Below are positions 1-6,428 of a stretch of 6,495 nt of DNA, piece after piece. Source of the DNA: CAZHZT01 sp964537285 (GTDB taxonomy: Bacteria; Bacteroidota; Bacteroidia; Chitinophagales; Saprospiraceae); contig CAZHZT010000193.1 in assembly GCA_964537285.1 (NCBI GenBank), positions 1 through 6,495 of the forward strand, in the 5' to 3' direction. Each line of letters begins with the position of its first letter. Position 1 is the stretch's first letter. Below the pieces are notes generated by a model. It did not search any database. It saw only the letters and a program-made list of their open reading frames with translations, and was not told where the DNA came from. The position numbers and the translations under genes are program-made.

Positions 1-21
1 AGGGCATTCAAGGCTTATCAT

Positions 22-52
22 TTTGAAGTTCCACACAATTTGTCAAAGAACG
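22..52 (-). repeat. Left copy of 31-bp inverted repeat with boxA-like core
   Basis: Read on the minus strand this begins CGTTCTTTGACAAATTG and ends GGAACTTCAAA. It matches 6289-6319 on the plus strand at 30 of 31 bases; the one difference is at position 39 (paired with 6302). The core GTTCTTTGACA agrees with 9 of 11 bases of the E. coli rRNA boxA (GCTCTTTAACA), the RNA site bound by NusB and S10 in antitermination. The match is seen in the sequence; a boxA role is inference. This copy points left, out of the window and away from the four genes. Confidence 0.7.
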
Positions 53-75
53 TTAGTTTTTTAGTTCTTTGACAA
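40..75. repeat. Hairpin of two facing GTTCTTTGACAA motifs
   Basis: TTGTCAAAGAAC at 40-51 and GTTCTTTGACAA at 64-75 form 12-bp perfect arms around a 12-nt AT-rich loop. The left arm is the boxA-like core of the 31-bp repeat and the right arm is a second copy facing the other way. A further partial copy, CGTTCTTTA, lies on the minus strand at 82-90. No gene is visible in 1-193, so this is intergenic structure downstream of the DUF2911-TPR gene. It has no GC-rich stem, so it is not a typical intrinsic terminator. Confidence 0.55.
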
Positions 76-107
76 CAACCTTAAAGAACGTAATAAATTG
101 GTGGATT

Positions 108-212
108 AGGAAAAGATATTAATTAAAAAGACAGGATAAAAAATAAGGGCATGCAGCCAATGGCTGCATGCCCTTATTTTTTATCCTGTCTTTTTAATTA
201 ATATCTTTTCCT
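108..212. terminator. 105-bp perfect palindrome acting as bidirectional terminator
   Basis: Positions 108-159 pair without a mismatch with 161-212 around a single central base (A160). The centre is a GC-rich stem (GGGCATGCAGCC with its complement) flanked on both sides by A/T runs (TTATTTTTTA), which is the form of an intrinsic terminator in either direction. On the minus strand it ends the DUF2911-TPR transcript. The outer part of the right arm contains the stop codon (194-196) and the last five sense codons of that gene, so the left arm mirrors coding sequence. Perfect pairing stops at 107/213. Terminator function is a confident inference; the cause of the extra length is unknown. Confidence 0.88.
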
Positions 213-1324
213 TTTTCAAGTTGCATAATGGCGTTCTCCATGCTTTTTCTATTCAAATCATCAGGAGCTCTTTCCAGGGCAATTTTGGCATGTTTCAGCG
301 CTTCTTCATACTTGCCAAGAGCAGAATAAGCTCTTGCCAAACCAACCCTTACCGGCCACACATCACCAAAACGATCCATGTTGTGTTGGAATATTTTCAA
401 AGCCTCCTCATGTTCACCTTGAGCGATCAATTGACGGCCGTAGCCATGCACCTCAAATATCCCCACCGACGGGTGATCAATGGCTTTATCCATAACCGCT
501 TTAGCTTCTGTGACTCTTCCCATTCGGTTAAGAATCCTGCTTTTAGTCGAAAGCGTAGTAAAGTTTTCTGCTCCGGAGAAAGGGTCACTGATCGCTTTTT
601 CCGCCCAAGTAAGTGCTTCTTCCAGGTTAATACCTTCTTGTAAGCAATAGGCTGCTGCGGAATTCCAGTTCTGCCACAAGAACCCATCTTCTCCGGTCAA
701 TTCCTTTCTGATTTGATTCAAAATGACCTCATTTGCATTTTCCACTTCAATGGTGAACGGCAATTTTATTTTTTCCCAAAAGAGAGCTGCTGTTGCACTT
801 TCCGGCTGGCGATCAATAAATTCGAAGGTTAGCCACTCGTGAAATTCACTTTCTTCTGGTTTTACATCTACTCTCAAAGCATCATTAGCTTCATCATAAA
901 AGTAGCTGCCCCAGGCCCCATTGTCTTTTGAGAAAATCAGCGTCCAGGGTGCGTTTTCTTTTACAATGACAAAGAAGCCATACTTACCGGCTTTTAAGGG
1001 TTTGCCCTCGACTAAAATATCATGAGAGCATTCGAAAATTGTATTTTCATTCGCTCCCGCCCGCCAGGGGGCACTTTTGCTGGTTCCGAAACCAAGATTG
1101 TTTAGGCCGTAAGGTACCAATTGGCCCCAGATCTTTCCGGTGCGATCTTCACCATTACTTCCTGTAACATCCGGGCTATTGTAGGTGATGGTCACATGAG
1201 CAATAGGCCCAATGTACTGGGTGACAATGCTTTTTTGATTATTTCCGCTGGGAGGCAGGCTGATTTGAGCAAAAAACACCTGGGTACACAACAAAAATGC
1301 AGCTGTAGAGAGTAGACTTTTCAT
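194..1324 (-). CDS. Exported DUF2911 domain protein with C-terminal TPR repeats
   Basis: A 376-residue protein of unknown biochemical role, probably periplasmic or otherwise exported. Residues 1-19 form a Sec signal peptide (Lys3, then a hydrophobic run ending VFFA before Gln20). Residues about 27-190 match the DUF2911 family, with VPYG (70-73), WRAGANE (87-93), the KAGKYGFF strand (111-118) and WTLIFSKDNGAWGSYFY (127-143). Residues about 216-356 hold four TPR-like helical pairs (roughly 216-248, 254-285, 288-320 and 323-356; the last has the clear ALGKYEEAL pattern), suggesting protein-protein contacts. The ATG start at 1324 immediately precedes the signal peptide. The gene is set apart from the upstream S9 gene by 127 bp with a hairpin and its own -7 element, so it is probably transcribed alone. 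It ends in KGKDIN, whose codons run into the terminator palindrome. Family assignment is firm; function is not known. Confidence 0.9.
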   Translation of the reverse strand: MKSLLSTAAFLLCTQVFFAQISLPPSGNNQKSIVTQYIGPIAHVTITYNSPDVTGSNGEDRTGKIWGQLVPYGLNNLGFGTSKSAPWRAGANENTIFECSHDILVEGKPLKAGKYGFFVIVKENAPWTLIFSKDNGAWGSYFYDEANDALRVDVKPEESEFHEWLTFEFIDRQPESATAALFWEKIKLPFTIEVENANEVILNQIRKELTGEDGFLWQNWNSAAAYCLQEGINLEEALTWAEKAISDPFSGAENFTTLSTKSRILNRMGRVTEAKAVMDKAIDHPSVGIFEVHGYGRQLIAQGEHEEALKIFQHNMDRFGDVWPVRVGLARAYSALGKYEEALKHAKIALERAPDDLNRKSMENAIMQLEKGKDIN

Positions 1325-1384
1325 AGTAACAATTTATTAGGTTTAATGATTAATTCAGCACTTCTCCTTTTGGAAATCCAAAAC

Positions 1385-1392
1385 CAAATTTA
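1385..1392 (-). promoter_or_regulatory. Candidate -7 promoter element for DUF2911-TPR gene
   Basis: TAAATTTG on the minus strand matches the Bacteroidota -7 consensus TAnnTTTG exactly and lies 60 bp before the ATG at 1324. I see no TTTG or TTG at the usual 17-23 bp upstream, so the -33 half is missing or weak. Placement between a hairpin and a start codon supports it; the element alone is short. Confidence 0.45.
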
Positions 1393-1404
1393 CGCCACTT
1401 CGTA

Positions 1405-1444
1405 GCGATATTTTCTTTTTGCCCTCCTCAAAAGAAAATATCGC
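1405..1444. terminator. 15-bp-arm hairpin after the three-gene operon
   Basis: GCGATATTTTCTTTT (1405-1419) and its exact complement at 1430-1444 flank a 10-nt loop. It begins 7 bp beyond the stop of the S9 peptidase gene (1452), where an operon terminator or a 3'-end stabilising hairpin would be expected. The stem is AT-rich and no U-run follows on the minus strand, so it is not a textbook intrinsic terminator. Structure is seen; function is inferred. Confidence 0.5.
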
Positions 1445-1451
1445 GAACTAC

Positions 1452-3404
1452 CTAAGCTTTCCCCTTCAGATACTTGGATAGAAAGCCCACCATTGCTCTG
1501 TAAACCTCAAAGCGATTTTCTTCATTATCAAAACCATGGCCTTCGTTGTACTTTACCATGTAGGGCACATCCATATTCCGCTTTCGCAATGAGCGCACTA
1601 TTTGATCCGATTCATCTATATTAACCCTTGGATCATTAGCTCCCTGAATGACAAAGAGAGGCGCTTTAATTTTATCCACATGAAAAACAGGCGAAGCTTC
1701 TTCAAAATGTTCTTTATCTCTTTCGGGATGCCCCACCATTTCATACATCATATCCAGATAAGGCTTCCAGTAAGGAGGAATGGTATTCAAAAAAGAAAAT
1801 AGATTGGAAACCCCTACATAATCAATACCACAGGCATAGAGATCAGGAGTGAAAGTCAATCCGGCCAGTGTCGCATAGCCTCCATAACTTCCACCATAGA
1901 TGGCGATATAATCCTTATCTGCAATTCCCTCATTGATTAGATATTGAACTCCATCGGTGATATCATCCTGCATTTTCTTGCCCCATTGTTTGAAGCTGCT
2001 CTCCCAGAATTTACGGCCAAAACCAGTGCTTCCCCTAAAGTTCATTTGCAGAACGGCATAGCCTCTGTTAGCTAGTAACTGTACTTCCGGATTAAAACCC
2101 CAGACATCGCGATGCCACGGGCCTCCGTGAGGATTAACAACTACAGGCAGCTCTTTTGCCTCCACACCTACCGGAAGGGTTAAGTAACCATTAATAGTCA
2201 AACCATCCCTGGAAGTATATTTGATAGGCTTCATCGGGGCCATGTCAGCCTCATTTAACCAAGGGCTTATTTCCGCGATCTTTTTGAGTACTTTTGTATT
2301 CTTATCAAAAAAGTAATAAGCCCCCAGGGAACGATCACTGAAGGTGCGTACCATCATTTTATCTTCTTCCTTATTGATGCTCGTAATGAATACTTCATAA
2401 TCCCCTAGCGCATCCTCCAGAAATTGATAGATCTCTGCTGTTTCCTGATCGAAGAACTTCCGGTGGCGTAAATCTGTATTATACACTACAGAGGTAAGCA
2501 CCTTTCTCTTTCTGGAATAATTAAGGGATTGAACATCGACTTCCGGATGCTCAAAGATAATTTCTCCGGTTTCCTCCCCTGTTTGCATATCAAAACGCGT
2601 AATAACTGCTTTGTCACGACCGGCGTTGGTACTTACAAACACAGAACTTCCATTATCAAATTCGAAAAACAAAGGATTAATTTCCTCCCGGAAATTTGTG
2701 GTAATGATCTCCCGAAAACCTTCCTCTTCGCTATCCCGGTACATAAGTGTGTGATTGACTCCGTCTTTTACCTTACCCGCAATGCGCAATTTACCTTCGT
2801 GATCGGTCATCCAGAAGCTAATTGGCTCTACGGGGTTATCATTCTTAGCCAGCAATTCAATTGCACCGGTGAGAATATTTAATCTGTAGGGTTCAAATAA
2901 CTGAGGATTATTCTTATTCATACCGATAATCAACTCATCCTCAATATCTTTTAGATCGTCGATTATTTGGATTTTCACGCCATCGTAAGGGGTGAGGTCC
3001 TTGGGATGTGTGCCATCTTTATTGATCGCATAAAGAGAATAATTTTCATCTCCCCCCTGATCTTTTAAATAGATGATACGATTGCTATTGGCCCAGAAAT
3101 AGCCCTGAATATCTCTTTCGGTTTCATGTGTAAGCTGAAGCGGCTTTTCATCACTTCCTATTTTTTGGACAAAGATGTTCTGGCGACGGCCATGAAGGCC
3201 TTTAAAAGAAAAATACTGGCCATCGGGAGATAATTGATAGGCCGTTTTTTCAGGTTTTCTAAAGAAATCTTCAGCAGAGTATTTAAATACTCCTTTTTCC
3301 TGATTCATTAGTTCAGCTAACTGGGCATCACTGGAAGGCAGACTTACGTCCCCCGGTTTTTGCATTTCGGCGGTACTATTCACGCCCGATTTGGGTTCAC
3401 TCAT
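1452..3404 (-). CDS. S9 family (prolyl oligopeptidase-type) serine peptidase
   Basis: A 650-residue peptidase that should cleave oligopeptides, of the dipeptidyl/acylaminoacyl-peptidase type. Counting from the ATG at 3404, residues about 45-385 are the N-terminal beta-propeller (for example LSPDGQYFSFKG near 58-69), and about 390-650 the alpha/beta hydrolase. The catalytic triad is visible: Ser506 in GGSYGG, Asp591 in GANDPRVN and His623 in NEGHGF. NPHGGPW (424-430) is the expected oxyanion-side motif. There is no signal peptide, so it is likely cytoplasmic, unlike many exported S9 peptidases of this phylum. The open frame extends one codon further to a TTG at 3405-3407, but the ATG gives an 8-bp ATGAGTGA overlap with the recQ stop and is preferred. 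ATG at 3306-3308 is an alternative that would remove a polar, poorly conserved-looking leader. Exact substrate preference cannot be told from sequence. Confidence 0.92.
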   Translation of the reverse strand: MSEPKSGVNSTAEMQKPGDVSLPSSDAQLAELMNQEKGVFKYSAEDFFRKPEKTAYQLSPDGQYFSFKGLHGRRQNIFVQKIGSDEKPLQLTHETERDIQGYFWANSNRIIYLKDQGGDENYSLYAINKDGTHPKDLTPYDGVKIQIIDDLKDIEDELIIGMNKNNPQLFEPYRLNILTGAIELLAKNDNPVEPISFWMTDHEGKLRIAGKVKDGVNHTLMYRDSEEEGFREIITTNFREEINPLFFEFDNGSSVFVSTNAGRDKAVITRFDMQTGEETGEIIFEHPEVDVQSLNYSRKRKVLTSVVYNTDLRHRKFFDQETAEIYQFLEDALGDYEVFITSINKEEDKMMVRTFSDRSLGAYYFFDKNTKVLKKIAEISPWLNEADMAPMKPIKYTSRDGLTINGYLTLPVGVEAKELPVVVNPHGGPWHRDVWGFNPEVQLLANRGYAVLQMNFRGSTGFGRKFWESSFKQWGKKMQDDITDGVQYLINEGIADKDYIAIYGGSYGGYATLAGLTFTPDLYACGIDYVGVSNLFSFLNTIPPYWKPYLDMMYEMVGHPERDKEHFEEASPVFHVDKIKAPLFVIQGANDPRVNIDESDQIVRSLRKRNMDVPYMVKYNEGHGFDNEENRFEVYRAMVGFLSKYLKGKA

Positions 3405-5313
3405 CAATATTATTTATCCATTTTAACAATTCTGATTCCAATTCCAATTCCTTTTCATCGATCAGATACTCAATTACTTTAATTACTTTATTTCGGCGTT
3501 TCGGGGAAAAAGCCTCCACTACTTCTTCCAGCCTCAGAGGCTTCCTTTTTAAAACCATTTTAATTTTTTGTTTGTAACGTTCATACTCCTCTTCCGTTAC
3601 CTTTTCATTTTGTCTTCCCAGACAAACATCGCAAATTCCGCAAGGAGATGCAGCCTTTTCTCCAAAATATTCGACCAATTGATTGCTTCGGCAGAGAACC
3701 GATTCCGCATAATTGATCGCCTTGTCGATTCTGAACTTATACCTTTCTTTTCTGAAATTATACAATTTTGTATCAATTGTCAGATTTTGGGCTTCAATTC
3801 GATCCTTGATATAAGTAAGTTGAGGTTTATCCTTTCTCCGGATATAGCAAACAATACCATCGCGATGAAGTTGTTCAAGAAGCCGAATCAACTGCCCGGG
3901 GTCCGGCATTTTCAAAGCACGAGCGATTTTGCCTTCAAAAATATTGACAAAATGATTGAAAAGCCCTTGATAAGACCGCAGCAAAACTTTCAGGATCTGG
4001 TCCATCTGTCGATTTCTCAATTGGTAATCATAGAGTTGATCTTTGGGAACCAAAATTTTGATAGAGGAGGGAATAAAAACCGATTCCGAGAGTGCGATCC
4101 AGCCTGCTTGTTCCAATATTTTCAGGCAACTGAACACCAAAATAGGTTTTAGTTTAAAATTTTCTGAAAATTCCGCTATATCAAAATCAAAGGTTTGGCC
4201 CGCACCGCCTCCAATGGCTAGTTGAAAATAACTAGCCATTGCCTGATAAACCCTTTTCAATTCCGGTAATTCAGGAAAACCAATATCAAATTGCCGCTCC
4301 AGATTAAACTTATCCTCGTTGTTGTAGAGCAAAACAGCAAAAGACTTCTTACCATCCCGCCCTGCCCGGCCGGCCTCCTGGAAATAAGCTTCGAGGCTAT
4401 CCGGTAAATCCATGTGGACGACCACCCGAACGTCAGGCTTATCAATCCCCATACCAAAGGCGTTGGTGGAAGCCATGATCCGGATTTTATCTTCCACCCA
4501 GGCTTCTTGTTTTTGTGCCCTTACCTCCGGGGAGAGACCTGCATGATAAAAATCGGCAGCTATTTTATTTTTCCTAAGAAAAAGGGCTATCTCTTTTGTT
4601 TTTCTTCTTGAGCGTACGTAAACCAAGCCTGATCCGGGTACTTTTTTAAGAATATCCAACAATTTTTCCAGTTTCCCTTCCTCTTTCAACACCACATAGG
4701 CCAAATTATCTCTGGAAAAACTTTTTTGAAAAACATTTTTTTTGCGAAAACCCAGATTAAGTTGAATATCCTCAACGACTTCGGGCGTCGCCGTTGCAGT
4801 AAGCGCCAGGACAGGCACTTTGGGCTGAATCTCACGGATGTCTTCGATATGCAGATAAGATGGACGAAAATCGTAGCCCCACTGAGAAATGCAATGTGCT
4901 TCATCGACGGCAATGATATTTACCTTCATCCGGGCAATGCGCTCTCTTGCCAAATCCGTCGTAAGTCTCTCCGGAGAAACGTACAAGAGTTTCGTCTGCC
5001 CATACACACAATTATCCAGAATGCGATCAATTTCTTTGTAGTGCATACCCGAATAAATCGCTTCAGCAGGAACATTGCGTTTTTTTAAATTATAGACCTG
5101 ATCCTTCATCAAGGCAATCAAGGGAGAAACTACGATGCAAATGCCTTCCATACACAAAGCCGGCACCTGAAAACAAATAGACTTGCCCCCGCCTGTCGGA
5201 AGAAGCGCTAAGGTATCTTTGCCGTCCAAAACAGATTGAATGATATCTTCCTGGAGCGGTCTGAAAGATGGATACCCCCAGTATTTTTTTAGTATGTCGA
5301 GGGGTTCTTTCAA
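3397..5313 (-). CDS. recQ: ATP-dependent DNA helicase RecQ, short form
   Basis: A 638-residue 3'-5' superfamily 2 DNA helicase for recombination and replication-fork repair. Motifs in order: FRPLQEDII (motif 0, 17-25), TGGGKS Walker A (40-45), DEAH (137-140) followed by the RecQ aromatic-rich loop CISQWGYDFRPSY (141-153), LTATAT (171-176), TNAFGMGIDKPDVR (283-296) and QEAGRAGRDG (312-321). The zinc site has four cysteines: C541, C558, C561 and C564. After it only about 74 residues remain, charged and helical (KELELESELLKW near the end), so there is no room for both a full winged helix and an HRDC domain. The start must be TTG at 5313: the frame is closed by a stop at 5323-5325 and the next in-frame ATG (Met55) would remove the Walker A. 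It begins 5 bp after the stop of the outer-membrane gene and overlaps the S9 gene by 8 bp, so translation is probably coupled at both ends. Confidence 0.96.
   Translation of the reverse strand: MKEPLDILKKYWGYPSFRPLQEDIIQSVLDGKDTLALLPTGGGKSICFQVPALCMEGICIVVSPLIALMKDQVYNLKKRNVPAEAIYSGMHYKEIDRILDNCVYGQTKLLYVSPERLTTDLARERIARMKVNIIAVDEAHCISQWGYDFRPSYLHIEDIREIQPKVPVLALTATATPEVVEDIQLNLGFRKKNVFQKSFSRDNLAYVVLKEEGKLEKLLDILKKVPGSGLVYVRSRRKTKEIALFLRKNKIAADFYHAGLSPEVRAQKQEAWVEDKIRIMASTNAFGMGIDKPDVRVVVHMDLPDSLEAYFQEAGRAGRDGKKSFAVLLYNNEDKFNLERQFDIGFPELPELKRVYQAMASYFQLAIGGGAGQTFDFDIAEFSENFKLKPILVFSCLKILEQAGWIALSESVFIPSSIKILVPKDQLYDYQLRNRQMDQILKVLLRSYQGLFNHFVNIFEGKIARALKMPDPGQLIRLLEQLHRDGIVCYIRRKDKPQLTYIKDRIEAQNLTIDTKLYNFRKERYKFRIDKAINYAESVLCRSNQLVEYFGEKAASPCGICDVCLGRQNEKVTEEEYERYKQKIKMVLKRKPLRLEEVVEAFSPKRRNKVIKVIEYLIDEKELELESELLKWINNIDE
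4212..4241. repeat. 12-bp-arm inverted repeat inside recQ
   Basis: CAATGGCTAGTT (4212-4223) and its exact complement AACTAGCCATTG (4230-4241) flank a 6-nt loop. It lies within the codons for MASYFQLA, just after the helicase core, in the region leading to the zinc domain. A perfect 12-bp arm with so short a loop is uncommon by chance in 6.5 kb. It may form an mRNA hairpin; no function is shown. Confidence 0.4.
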
Positions 5314-5318
5314 TTCGA

Positions 5319-6155
5319 TTAATTATAACAACCTTTACGTCGACCAGATCTTCTGCGGCTACCGACCAGGCCGTTATCCAAAAAGTTATAAGAAACAAAA
5401 ATTTCACCGATAAAATACCAGTCGTTGGTACTTCCATTTCCACGTTGATCGCCGGTTCTTACCGGGCTGCCGCTTTTATTGGCCAGAGCAGCGGCCAGTT
5501 CCCCTTTGCCTTCCAGCATTTCGGCATCGCTGACATAGGTCGTACTAACATCATCCAGATAGCCCGTAAACGTATACCGATGGCCTAGCATAATGCCTAG
5601 ATTAATTTTATCATTTAGGGCATATTTCGCTCCTACACCGAAAGGAATGGCAAAGGCAAACTTACTGTAAGGCTCGCTTTCAGGATACTGAGAAAGTCCT
5701 TGACCTTCCGTACCTAATGGCTGCAACTCGTACCATTCTCCATCGAGCTCACCTTTTGGATTAAAACTAAAACCCGCAATACCTACGAAAACAAAAGGAG
5801 AAAAAACTTTGTATAAACCGTAGGGTTGATAACCAAGAATGTTGAACTCAGCGGTTAAGCCAAATTCCAGAATACGGGATTTAAAATTTAGGTTCCGGGC
5901 TCTGTCTTCATTAGCATCATCGGCGGTAACTTGAGCAAAGTTAAAGTTAACGCGGGCCGAGACATAGTCGCTAAAATTATAACGACCGAATACACCAGCA
6001 CCGGGACGTACGTAACGAAAGTTTTTCACAAAATTATCAGCGTCCAAATCACCTTGATAAAAGGACAAGCCCAGGGAAAGGCCTACTTCAGGATGCTGGG
6101 CGCTTGCGTTATATGCTAAAAAACAAATGCTAAGGATGAATACGATGTTTCTCAT
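5319..6155 (-). CDS. DUF6089 family outer-membrane beta-barrel protein
   Basis: A 278-residue protein with a Sec signal peptide (MRN, hydrophobic run, cleavage likely after NASA before Gln20) and alternating hydrophobic strands typical of a small outer-membrane barrel. Family hallmarks are the opening EVGLSLGLSFYQGDL (23-37), FNPKGELDGEWYELQPLGTE (131-150), IPFGVGAKYALNDKINLG (170-187), the YLDDVSTTY stretch (199-207) and a basic, Cys-containing tail (RRRSGRRKGCYN). These agree with DUF6089 as I know it; its molecular role is not established. Relatives are often found beside envelope-assembly genes such as uppS and bamA, whereas this one heads an operon with recQ 5 bp downstream. The ATG at 6155 directly precedes the signal peptide; no Shine-Dalgarno is visible and the leader is AT-rich. 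Confidence 0.88.
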   Translation of the reverse strand: MRNIVFILSICFLAYNASAQHPEVGLSLGLSFYQGDLDADNFVKNFRYVRPGAGVFGRYNFSDYVSARVNFNFAQVTADDANEDRARNLNFKSRILEFGLTAEFNILGYQPYGLYKVFSPFVFVGIAGFSFNPKGELDGEWYELQPLGTEGQGLSQYPESEPYSKFAFAIPFGVGAKYALNDKINLGIMLGHRYTFTGYLDDVSTTYVSDAEMLEGKGELAAALANKSGSPVRTGDQRGNGSTNDWYFIGEIFVSYNFLDNGLVGSRRRSGRRKGCYN

Positions 6156-6214
6156 GAATAATCTAGTTTTTGGCCGGATCCGTATTAGAACCCTTTTTTT
6201 CGTCTATTATTTTA

Positions 6215-6222
6215 CAAAAATA
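6215..6222 (-). promoter_or_regulatory. Candidate -7 promoter element for the OMP-recQ-S9 operon
   Basis: TATTTTTG on the minus strand fits TAnnTTTG and lies 59 bp before the ATG at 6155, which would give a leader of roughly 50 nt. No TTG stands at the expected -33 distance, and the region is very AT-rich, so chance matches are possible. Its position ahead of the first gene of the operon is the main support. Confidence 0.4.
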
Positions 6223-6256
6223 CAATATGTTTAAAAAATAGCGTTTATAATATTCA

Positions 6257-6264
6257 TATTTTTG
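6257..6264 (+). promoter_or_regulatory. Candidate plus-strand -7 element, divergent from the operon
   Basis: TATTTTTG on the plus strand matches TAnnTTTG. Transcription from it would start near 6270 and reach the boxA-like repeat (6289-6319) about 20 nt later, then run through the palindrome and out of the window. The order of promoter then boxA-like leader makes it more plausible than the 8-base match alone. No -33 element is evident. Confidence 0.35.
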
Positions 6265-6288
6265 TTCTTAAACGACTTTTAAAAACAC

Positions 6289-6319
6289 CGTTCTTTGACA
6301 AGTTGTGTGGAACTTCAAA
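6289..6319 (+). repeat. Right copy of 31-bp inverted repeat with boxA-like core
   Basis: It begins CGTTCTTTGACAAGTTG and ends GGAACTTCAAA. It is the inverted partner of 22-52 with a single mismatch at 6302. Similarity stops sharply at both ends of the 31 bp. The core GTTCTTTGACA (6290-6300) resembles boxA, and the copy points right, away from the genes. It lies between a possible plus-strand promoter and unknown sequence beyond the window. Confidence 0.7.
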
Positions 6320-6428
6320 CAGGAGTCACCCCGAATTTTAAGGAACTTCATGTTATAAATGTAATTAAAAATCAGTGCAGTAAATCAACATTTTAGGACC
6401 GGCCTTATTCAATTTAGCTTTTTGAAAG

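Noticed and set aside
221..643. Plus-strand open frame of 140 codons starting just after the palindrome
   Set aside because: It is antisense to the TPR-coding region, and its composition reflects that gene's codons. The palindrome just upstream would stop any plus-strand transcript entering it.
2529..2882. Plus-strand open frame of 117 codons antisense to the S9 peptidase
   Set aside because: Fully inside the propeller-coding region of the peptidase, with no recognisable features.
3568..4152. Plus-strand open frame of 194 codons antisense to recQ
   Set aside because: It lies wholly within a clearly functional recQ and its translation has no recognisable domain or signal; it is a shadow of the coding strand.
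1452..6155. Helicase plus peptidase as a novel defence system
   Set aside because: RecQ and the S9 peptidase are both intact housekeeping-type families, with no nuclease, sensor or phage-linked gene beside them; co-operonic position alone does not support it.
22..6319. Composite transposon bounded by the 31-bp inverted repeats
   Set aside because: No transposase or integrase lies between the repeats, the enclosed genes look chromosomal, and no target-site duplication is seen next to the repeats.
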